Shown here piece by piece: positions 1-4,527 of a DNA stretch of 8,670 bases. Numbering within the stretch: the stretch's first letter is position 1; each line of letters opens with the position of its first letter. Source of the DNA: Flavobacteria bacterium RIFCSPLOWO2_12_FULL_31_7 (lineage in GTDB: Bacteria; Bacteroidota; Bacteroidia; Flavobacteriales; Flavobacteriaceae); NCBI GenBank assembly GCA_001800945.1, contig MGWJ01000021.1, positions 1-8,670 of the forward strand, given 5' to 3'. Below the pieces are notes generated by a model. It was not told where the DNA came from and ran no database searches. It saw only the letters and a list, made by a program, of their open reading frames with translations. A program made the translations under genes and the position numbers.

Positions 1-1009
1 CGCTTTTTATGGCACACAAGAAATTGAACGCGAAGTTTTAAATGTTTTAGCGGTTGATGTTTTTAAGTGTCAACCTAATGAATACGATGGATACATTTCT
101 CCAGGCGGAACCGAAGCGAATATTCAAGCGATTTGGGTGTTTCGAAATTATTTCTTCCATAAATTCGAAGCAAAATTATACGAAATTGCGATTTTAGCTA
201 GCGAAGACACGCATTATTCGATACCAAAAGCTTCTAATTTATTACAAATTGATTGGATTTCTATTCCAGTAGATTTTAATTCGAGAGCTATTCAAAAAGA
301 ACAACTCGAATCATTAATTCTTCAAGCTAAAAACAAAGGTGTCAAATATTTTATCGCCGTTTCGAATATGGGAACCACCATGTTTGGTTCGGTGGATAAT
401 CCGAATGATTATATCGAAGTTTTAGAAAAACATCAACTAGAATATAAATTACATATTGATGGTGCTTATGGAGGATTTGTCTATCCATTTAGTAATGAAA
501 AATCGGACATTAATTTCAACAACCCAAAAATTAGTTCTATTACTATTGATGCACATAAAATGCTACAAGCACCTTATGGAACAGGTGTTTTTATTTGCCG
601 AAAAGGTTTAATTGAAAATGTATTAACCAAAGAAGCCGAATACGTAGAAGGTATGGATTTGACTTTATGTGGAAGTCGTTCTGGCGCCAATGCTGTAGCA
701 GTTTGGATGATTTTATTTACGTACGGACCTTATGCTTGGTACGAAAAAATCAGCATTTTAATGATGCGAACACAGTTTTTAACCAAAGAATTAGACGCAC
801 TTGGAATTGAATATTACAATTGTCCGTTTATGAATATTGTGACGATTAAAGCAGAATTTGTTCCTGAAAATATCGCACATAAATTCGGTTTAGTGCCACA
901 ACAACACAATGAAAACAACAAATGGTACAAAATTGTATTGATGGATCATGTAGAAGTCGAACATTTAACTAACTTTATAGACGAAATGAAAGCGTCTAAA
1001 AATGGATAA
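1..1009 (+). CDS. PLP-dependent group II amino acid decarboxylase, 5'-truncated
   Basis: The reading frame is open from base 2, so the gene starts outside the window and about 335 C-terminal residues are visible. It belongs to the fold-type I, group II pyridoxal-phosphate decarboxylases (the histidine/glutamate/tyrosine/aromatic decarboxylase superfamily), cytosolic enzymes that remove the alpha-carboxyl of an amino acid. Landmarks seen: a phosphate-contacting SPGGTEAN at 98-121; HIDGAYGG at 452-475, whose Asp should pair with the pyridine nitrogen; and DAHKM at 548-562, whose Lys (codon 557-559) should form the Schiff base. A GTG at 137 lies after the SPGGTEAN motif and cannot be the true start. 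The substrate cannot be assigned: the motifs are shared by histidine, tyrosine, aspartate and aromatic decarboxylases, and annotation pipelines often call such proteins simply pyridoxal-dependent decarboxylase. The stop codon overlaps the next gene by 8 bp, so the two are probably translationally coupled. Confidence 0.88.
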   Translation, partial: AFYGTQEIEREVLNVLAVDVFKCQPNEYDGYISPGGTEANIQAIWVFRNYFFHKFEAKLYEIAILASEDTHYSIPKASNLLQIDWISIPVDFNSRAIQKEQLESLILQAKNKGVKYFIAVSNMGTTMFGSVDNPNDYIEVLEKHQLEYKLHIDGAYGGFVYPFSNEKSDINFNNPKISSITIDAHKMLQAPYGTGVFICRKGLIENVLTKEAEYVEGMDLTLCGSRSGANAVAVWMILFTYGPYAWYEKISILMMRTQFLTKELDALGIEYYNCPFMNIVTIKAEFVPENIAHKFGLVPQQHNENNKWYKIVLMDHVEVEHLTNFIDEMKASKNG

Positions 1010-1565
1010 AAAAGAACTAAGAAAAAAGTATAAAACACTAAGAAAAAATTTATCTGAAGATACCATTGAAGAATGGTCTTTAAAAATTGCCAATCAATTG
1101 ATTCGTTTAGATATTTGGCAACATAGCTTTTATCATCTTTTTTTACCGATTGAAAGTCAGAAAGAAATAAATACTGAATATATTTTACAAGTTTTAGCAG
1201 GAAAAGATAAAAATATCGTGCTTTCGAAATCTGATTTTGAAACCAGAGAAATGACTCACTTTTTATTAACCGATAACACTACAATTAAAAAAAACACCTA
1301 CGACATTCCAGAACCGGTTGATGGTTTAGAAGTTCCTGTTTCCAAAATCGATGTGGTTTTTGTGCCGCTTTTAGCTTTTGACGAAAAAGGAAATCGAGTA
1401 GGCTACGGAAAAGGCTTTTACGACAAATTTTTAGCCGAATGTAAACCAGAAATCTTAAAAATTGGCTTGTCTTTTTTTGAATCAGAAAAGATGATTTCGG
1501 ATGTATTAAACACTGATATTCAGTTAGATTTATGCGTTACACCAACTAAAGTTTACAATTTTTAA
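1002..1565 (+). CDS. 5-formyltetrahydrofolate cyclo-ligase (MTHFS / YgfA family)
   Basis: A 187-residue protein of normal family length. The enzyme uses ATP and Mg2+ to convert 5-formyltetrahydrofolate to 5,10-methenyltetrahydrofolate, returning an inactive folate to the one-carbon pool in the cytoplasm. Seen in the sequence: a basic N-terminal helix (KKELRKKYKTLRKNLS, residues 3-18) typical of the family and contributing to nucleotide binding; YDIPEP at 100-105, a variant of the family's GIPEP-like segment; VPLLAFDEKGNRVGYGKGFYD at 121-141, matching the diagnostic PxxAFD-x-GxRxGxGxGYYD block with Phe for one Tyr; and a C-terminal DxxVTP-like DLCVTP (176-181). The ATG at 1002 lies inside the end of the decarboxylase gene (shared ATGGATAA), which fits a bicistronic unit. 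No functional link between the two enzymes is evident beyond co-transcription. Family assignment is firm; cofactor details come from family knowledge. Confidence 0.94.
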   Translation: MDKKELRKKYKTLRKNLSEDTIEEWSLKIANQLIRLDIWQHSFYHLFLPIESQKEINTEYILQVLAGKDKNIVLSKSDFETREMTHFLLTDNTTIKKNTYDIPEPVDGLEVPVSKIDVVFVPLLAFDEKGNRVGYGKGFYDKFLAECKPEILKIGLSFFESEKMISDVLNTDIQLDLCVTPTKVYNF

Positions 1566-1598
1566 TGTTAAATTAAGGTAGGATTCCATATATTTTCT

Positions 1599-1606
1599 TA
1601 CATTTG
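1599..1606 (+). promoter_or_regulatory. Bacteroidota-type -7 promoter box (TACATTTG)
   Basis: TACATTTG matches the TAnnTTTG -7 consensus of the Bacteroidota housekeeping sigma factor exactly. It lies in the 65-bp gap after the cyclo-ligase stop and 24 bp before the membrane-protein ATG at 1631, giving a predicted start near 1611-1613 and a short A-rich leader. I see no clear TTG-type -33 element at the usual distance, so this is a one-box prediction. Confidence 0.55.
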
Positions 1607-1630
1607 AAATTCTAACAAAAAATATAAACT

Positions 1631-2047
1631 ATGATTCAATCTATTCATTCTACCTTAGCTTATGCTGTTTTAGCGCTAGTAGCAATTGCCGTTATAAATG
1701 CTTTTTTAGGACTTTCGTCTAAAAGAAATTTCACAAAAAACGACAGAAGTTTGTCTTTAGTAGCATTAATTTTAAGTCACATTCAATTAGTAGTTGGTTT
1801 GGTTTTATGGGTTACTTCTCCACTAGGAAAAGACGCCATGAGCCAAATGAGTAATGCAGCAATGCGATTAACAGCAGTAGAACATCCACTTATAAATATT
1901 ATCGCTATTGTTCTGATTACAATAGGTTGGAGCAAACATAAAAAAGAAGAAAGCAGTAACGGAAAATTCAAGAAAATTGGAATTTTTTATGGTGTAGGTT
2001 TACTTTTAATCTTATCTAGAATTCCTTGGTCGAATTGGATGGCATAA
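1631..2047 (+). CDS. Small four-helix integral membrane protein, cytochrome-b-like
   Basis: A 138-residue, mostly hydrophobic protein with four predicted membrane segments at about 6-27, 41-62, 84-101 and 114-130, joined by short polar loops; the loop 102-115 (SKHKKEESSNGKFK) is strongly basic and probably cytoplasmic. There is no cleavable signal peptide. Histidines 6, 50 and 85 sit at or near the ends of helices 1, 2 and 3. The segments AVEHPLINI (82-90) and LLLILSRIPW (124-133) look like conserved landmarks of a small family found in Flavobacteriia that automated annotation often labels cytochrome B. Heme binding is not shown by the sequence; the histidine positions only make it possible. 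The gene has its own -7 box upstream and a terminator hairpin downstream, so it is probably monocistronic. The function is unknown, and an unrelated small membrane protein remains a fair alternative. Confidence 0.8.
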   Translation: MIQSIHSTLAYAVLALVAIAVINAFLGLSSKRNFTKNDRSLSLVALILSHIQLVVGLVLWVTSPLGKDAMSQMSNAAMRLTAVEHPLINIIAIVLITIGWSKHKKEESSNGKFKKIGIFYGVGLLLILSRIPWSNWMA

Positions 2048-2071
2048 TTTTTGTCTCAGCAATACAAACAT

Positions 2072-2106
2072 AAAAAGAAGTAAGTGAGAATTTACTTCTT
2101 TTTTAA
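2072..2106 (+). terminator. Intrinsic terminator after the membrane-protein gene
   Basis: A 12-bp perfect inverted repeat: AAAAAGAAGTAA (2072-2083) pairs with TTACTTCTTTTT (2092-2103) around an 8-nt loop and runs into a T tract. It lies 25 bp after the preceding stop. The A-rich left arm would give a U tract on the other strand too, but no minus-strand gene reads into it. It ends only about 12 bp before the next start codon. Confidence 0.75.
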
Positions 2107-2117
2107 TCTTATATTAC

Positions 2118-2579
2118 ATGAAGATGAAGAAATTTATATACTTATTACCGCTTTTGGTGGTGCTTTTTTTTCAGAAGGAAAATTTAAAAATGACACCTTC
2201 GCAAGAAAAACCTAAACCAAAAATTACAGATACGATTAAGAAAAAAGACAGTATCGCAAAACCAGTTGAAAAACTGGAAATGTATCATAAATCTGCACAT
2301 GCATCTTACTACGCAAATAAATTTAACGGTAGGCGAACAGCGAGTGGTATTCGTTTTAATAATAACGACATGACTTGCGCACACCGAAAATTACCTTTCG
2401 GAACAAAGTTAAAAATCACAGGTGTAAAAACAAAAAAGGTAGTTTATGTTACGGTAACAGATCGTGGGCCTTTTCATAAAAACCGACATATAGATTTAAC
2501 AAAAGCCGCTTTTGATAAAGTCAAACCGGTATCTTACGGTGGACATATTGAAGTAGATATTGAAGTGGTGAAGAAATAA
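2118..2579 (+). CDS. RlpA-like secreted double-psi beta-barrel protein (septal ring lytic transglycosylase family)
   Basis: A 153-residue exported protein. Residues 1-18 form a short positively charged and hydrophobic export signal or anchor (MKMKKFIYLLPLLVVLFF) with no lipobox cysteine, so it is not an obvious lipoprotein, unlike Escherichia coli RlpA. Residues 25-57 are a Lys/Pro-rich low-complexity linker. The rest is an RlpA double-psi beta-barrel: ASYYANKFNGRRTASGIRF (62-80), KLPFGTKLKITG (91-102) and VTVTDRGPFHKNRHIDLTKAAF (111-132), where Asp115 of the DRGP motif and Asp126 are the conserved acidic positions. RlpA proteins bind or cleave peptidoglycan strands lacking stem peptides during cell separation; activity varies across the family. 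No SPOR domain is present, so septal targeting by that route is not supported. ATG 2118 is followed by ATG 2124, either of which could be used. A possible -7-like TAATTTTTG (2045-2053) has a 1-nt-longer spacer than consensus and would place the upstream hairpin in the leader. Confidence 0.88.
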   Translation: MKMKKFIYLLPLLVVLFFQKENLKMTPSQEKPKPKITDTIKKKDSIAKPVEKLEMYHKSAHASYYANKFNGRRTASGIRFNNNDMTCAHRKLPFGTKLKITGVKTKKVVYVTVTDRGPFHKNRHIDLTKAAFDKVKPVSYGGHIEVDIEVVKK

Positions 2580-2594
2580 ACAAAATCGTAATAC

Positions 2595-2642
2595 AAATTC
2601 CACTAATTAACACTAATAAAACGGTGAAAATTTGTGGAATTT
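2595..2642. repeat. Interrupted inverted repeat between convergent genes
   Basis: AAATTCCAC (2595-2603) and GTGGAATTT (2634-2642) are perfect 9-bp complements separated by 30 nt. The element sits between the stop codons of the plus-strand RlpA-like gene and the minus-strand CYTH gene. With such a wide loop and no U tract it is a weak terminator candidate. The internal text (CACTAATTAACACTAAT, then GTGAAAATTTGTGG) resembles AT-rich intergenic repeats that I recall from Flavobacterium genomes, an impression that needs a genome search. Confidence 0.5.
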
Positions 2643-2652
2643 CTGTTTATAA

Positions 2653-3120
2653 TTACCACTTTGTAAAAGGCTTTTTACTTAAATAGGCATTGTAATATCT
2701 TTCATCGCCTGTAACTTCATCGGCTAACCAAGTTGGTTTTTCAAACGTTTCATTCGCCTCCGAAAGTTCAATTTCCGCCATTACCAAACCTTTATTTTCA
2801 ACTTCAAAAACATCTACTTCAAACGTGTATTTTCCTTTCGGAATTAAATATCTTGTTTTATCAATTACGCCCGTTTCGCATAAACTTAGTAGTGTTTTGG
2901 CTTCGTTTACATCAATTTCTTTTTCCCATTCAAAACGTGTCGTTCCCGTTTCATCGCCTTTTCCTTTAATGGTAATAAATCCTTTATTGTCTTTGATTCT
3001 AATTCTAACGGTTCTTTCAGGATGACTGTTTAAATATCCTTGTGCGATTTTATGAGAGGTTTTCGCTTCCGCGATAAAATCTAAGGAATTCACTAAAAAT
3101 TTACGTTCTATTTCTTGCAT
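2653..3120 (-). CDS. CYTH-domain protein / triphosphate tunnel metalloenzyme
   Basis: A single-domain CYTH protein of 155 residues, the usual length for bacterial one-domain members. The signature EIERKFLV (3-10) carries the ExExK triad (Glu3, Glu5, Lys7). Other tunnel residues are visible: RTVRIRI (36-42), ITIKGKG (49-55), RFEWEKEI (62-69), DKTRYLI (87-93), FEVDVFE (100-106), MAEIELS (114-120) and the C-terminal WLADEVTGDERYYNAYL (131-147). These acidic and basic side chains normally line a barrel that binds a metal-triphosphate. Bacterial relatives are mostly inorganic tripolyphosphatases or nucleotide triphosphatases, a few adenylate cyclases; the sequence cannot choose between them. The start is ATG at 3120; an in-frame TTG at 3144 would add eight residues before the signature, and is less likely. 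The gene is convergent with the RlpA-like gene and divergent from dinB. A minus-strand -7 box lies 22 bp upstream. Confidence 0.92.
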   Translation of the reverse strand: MQEIERKFLVNSLDFIAEAKTSHKIAQGYLNSHPERTVRIRIKDNKGFITIKGKGDETGTTRFEWEKEIDVNEAKTLLSLCETGVIDKTRYLIPKGKYTFEVDVFEVENKGLVMAEIELSEANETFEKPTWLADEVTGDERYYNAYLSKKPFTKW

Positions 3121-3141
3121 AATTTTCAAAACATTAAGAAT

Positions 3142-3149
3142 CAAAATTA
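3142..3149 (-). promoter_or_regulatory. Possible -7 promoter box for the CYTH gene (TAATTTTG)
   Basis: Read on the minus strand this is TAATTTTG, an exact match to TAnnTTTG, 21 bp before the ATG at 3120. The implied transcript start is near 3136, giving a leader of about 15 nt. There is no clear -33 partner, and such matches arise easily in AT-rich DNA. Confidence 0.4.
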
Positions 3150-3161
3150 CAATTTTTAAAA

Positions 3162-3208
3162 CATATAAGTCATATAAGTTTTAAACTTTTACCATTAAGT
3201 CATTAAGG
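3162..3208. repeat. Short tandem repeats CATATAAGT x2 and CATTAAGT/CATTAAGG
   Basis: CATATAAGT occurs twice head to tail with no mismatch (3162-3170, 3171-3179). Fourteen bases later comes a second, related doublet, CATTAAGT (3193-3200) and CATTAAGG (3201-3208). The two doublets share the CAT-(A)T-AAG core. The second doublet is the left arm of the long hairpin listed separately; the first has no complementary arm here. Confidence 0.75.
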
Positions 3209-3239
3209 AAAATTAAGTTTTTCTTAATGACTTAATGGT
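3191..3239. repeat. Long hairpin-forming inverted repeat upstream of dinB
   Basis: ACCATTAAGTCATTAAG (3191-3207) is a perfect 17-bp complement of 3223-3239, and the pairing extends inward through GGAAAA/TTTTC with G-U pairs, giving a stem of about 22 bp and a loop of only about 3-5 nt. It lies in the 179-bp region between divergent genes, about 60 bp before the dinB start. There is no run of T immediately after the stem on the plus strand, and no gene upstream needs a terminator in either direction, so a transcription terminator is not the natural reading. A dispersed extragenic palindrome is more likely; regulatory extrusion or an RNA structure is possible. Confidence 0.8.
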
Positions 3240-3284
3240 TTGTTTTTTGTGAAATTTGTGTTCAATAAAATGCATTTTTTTCAG

Positions 3285-3291
3285 TACTTTG
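3285..3291 (+). promoter_or_regulatory. Possible -7 promoter box for dinB (TACTTTG)
   Basis: TACTTTG is one base shorter than the TAnnTTTG consensus and stands 8 bp before the chosen dinB ATG at 3300. A TTTG at 3255-3258 could be the -33 element but the 26-bp spacer is long. If used, the transcript would be nearly leaderless. No LexA-like dyad was recognised here. Confidence 0.3.
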
Positions 3292-3299
3292 TAAATCTT

Positions 3300-4376
3300 A
3301 TGGAAACCCAACAACGAAAAATAATTCACATTGATATGGACGCATTTTATGCATCTGTAGAACAATTGGACAATCCTGATTTAAAAGGAAAACCAATTGC
3401 TGTAGGTGGAAGTGAAATTCGTGGTGTGGTAAGTGCGGCCAGTTATGAAGCGCGAAAATTTGGAGTTAGAAGTGCGATGAGTGGCGCTCAAGCCGCTAGA
3501 TTATGTGCCGATTTAATTTTTGTGAAACCGAATTTTGAACGGTATAAAGAAGTTTCTAAACAAATTCGAAAAATATTTCATGAATATACCGATTTGGTAG
3601 AACCACTTTCGTTAGATGAAGCGTATTTGGATGTTACAGAAAATAAAAAAGGAAATCCAAGTGCGACTTTAATAGCTCAGGAAATCAGACAAAAAATATT
3701 TGAAGTGACCGGTTTAACTGCTTCAGCAGGAATTTCTGTCAATAAATTTGTAGCGAAAATTGCGAGTGATTTCAACAAACCTAACGGACAAAAAACAGTA
3801 AATCCAGATGAGGTGGAAAGTTTTATTGAAGTGTTAGATGTGAAAAAATTCTACGGAATTGGTAAAGTTACTGCTGAGAAAATGTATCAATTAGGGATTT
3901 ATACAGGTGTAGATTTAAAATCGAAATCTCTCGAATATCTAGAAAAACATTTCGGTAATAGCGGAAAATCGTATTATAATTTGTCACGAGGAATTAGTTT
4001 TAGTCAAGTCAAGCCGAATAGAGAAATGAAATCTGTTGGTGCAGAACGCACGTTTAATAAAAATTTGTCTTCCGAAATTTACATGGAAGAACGCTTAAAA
4101 AACATCGCAGAAGAAATTGAACGTCGTATCAAGAAATATAAAATCGCAGGAAAAACAGTTACCTTAAAAATCAAATATTCCGATTTTTCACAACAAACTC
4201 GAAGTAAAACATTACAGTATTTTATTTCTGATAAAGGTTTGATTTTTGAAACTGCGAAAGAATTATTGTATCAAGAAAAACTAAAAAATTCTGTCAGATT
4301 ATTAGGGATTTCTTTGAATAATTTAAACACACATCAGAAAAAATTTGTGGTGTATCAATTGAAGTTTGAGTTTTAG
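3300..4376 (+). CDS. dinB: DNA polymerase IV (Y-family translesion polymerase DinB)
   Basis: A 358-residue Y-family polymerase that copies past damaged bases with low fidelity and no proofreading. Palm/finger motifs: HIDMDAFYASVEQ (10-22) with metal ligand Asp12 and Tyr17 at the steric-gate position that excludes ribonucleotides; RGVVSAASYEARKFGVRSAM (41-60) in the fingers; SLDEAYLDVT (104-113) with catalytic Asp106-Glu107; and GISVNKFVAKIASDFNKPNG (144-163). The thumb follows with a helix-hairpin-helix FYGIGKVTAEKMYQLGI (184-200), then the little-finger domain beginning near SVGAERTF (245-252). The last residues, YQLKFEF (352-358), resemble the QLxLF sliding-clamp peptide at the end of Pol IV proteins. 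ATG 3300 is chosen because the conserved domain begins seven residues later; the in-frame ATG 3270 and TTG 3240 would add an unconserved Phe-rich tail, and 3240 lies in the hairpin repeat. No other SOS gene is adjacent. Confidence 0.95.
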   Translation: METQQRKIIHIDMDAFYASVEQLDNPDLKGKPIAVGGSEIRGVVSAASYEARKFGVRSAMSGAQAARLCADLIFVKPNFERYKEVSKQIRKIFHEYTDLVEPLSLDEAYLDVTENKKGNPSATLIAQEIRQKIFEVTGLTASAGISVNKFVAKIASDFNKPNGQKTVNPDEVESFIEVLDVKKFYGIGKVTAEKMYQLGIYTGVDLKSKSLEYLEKHFGNSGKSYYNLSRGISFSQVKPNREMKSVGAERTFNKNLSSEIYMEERLKNIAEEIERRIKKYKIAGKTVTLKIKYSDFSQQTRSKTLQYFISDKGLIFETAKELLYQEKLKNSVRLLGISLNNLNTHQKKFVVYQLKFEF

Positions 4377-4415
4377 TGAGTTATTCCTAAATTATTCTTT
4401 TTCAAAACCGCATAA

Positions 4416-4444
4416 TTACGTTATCTTTGCAGATTATAACGTAA
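4416..4444. promoter_or_regulatory. Perfect dyad overlapping the lepA promoter (possible operator)
   Basis: TTACGTTAT (4416-4424) and ATAACGTAA (4436-4444) are exact 9-bp complements separated by 11 nt, with arm centres 20 bp apart, about two helical turns. The left arm overlaps the first bases of the -7 box at 4422-4429 and the right arm covers the predicted transcription start. That geometry suits a dimeric repressor or a hairpin at the very 5' end of the transcript. No regulator gene is in the window, so the role is inferred. Confidence 0.5.
4422..4429 (+). promoter_or_regulatory. lepA promoter -7 box (TATCTTTG)
   Basis: TATCTTTG followed by C is the best match in the window to the Bacteroidota -7 element TAnnTTTG. 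A T-rich stretch (TTCTTTTTC, about 4395-4403) lies about 20 bp upstream in place of a clear TTG -33 element. The predicted start near 4434-4437 gives a leader of roughly 90 nt before the ATG at 4528, longer than for the other genes here. Confidence 0.65.
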
Positions 4445-4496
4445 GTAAAAGAACAATTTAAATCTGAAAAACTCGGTATATTGAAGAACGAATCGG

Positions 4497-4527
4497 GAAT
4501 TTTGAATTTTGAATTTTGAAATTGAAT
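4497..4527 (+). repeat. Heptanucleotide tandem repeat (GAATTTT x3) abutting the lepA start
   Basis: Three exact copies of GAATTTT (4497-4503, 4504-4510, 4511-4517) are followed by the degenerate GAAATT and GAAT and then directly by the ATG at 4528. The repeat occupies the ribosome-loading region. Copy-number change by slipped replication would alter spacing in the leader without changing the protein. Confidence 0.75.

Noticed and set aside
1783..1971. Minus-strand open frame of 62 codons opposite the membrane-protein gene
   Set aside because: It lies wholly antisense to a gene with coherent membrane segments, its own promoter box and terminator, and shows no motif or start context.
2184..2384. 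Minus-strand open frame opposite the RlpA-like gene
   Set aside because: The product is Cys/Phe-rich and low complexity, as expected from the complement of a Lys-rich linker; the sense frame has clear family motifs.
2733..3025. Two overlapping plus-strand open frames opposite the CYTH gene
   Set aside because: They are Phe/Leu/Ser-rich complements of a Glu/Lys-rich gene; the minus-strand frame has the full CYTH signature.
3162..3208. Tandem units considered as a CRISPR array
   Set aside because: Units are 8-9 bp with no unique spacers and no cas genes nearby.
3191..3239. Hairpin considered as a rho-independent terminator
   Set aside because: No transcript from either side needs to end there: both neighbouring genes are divergent, and no U tract follows the stem on the plus strand.
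3240..3299. Extended dinB start at TTG 3240 or ATG 3270
   Set aside because: The extra Phe-rich residues are unlike any Y-family N-terminus, the TTG is at the end of the hairpin repeat, and ATG 3300 places the catalytic Asp at the usual distance.
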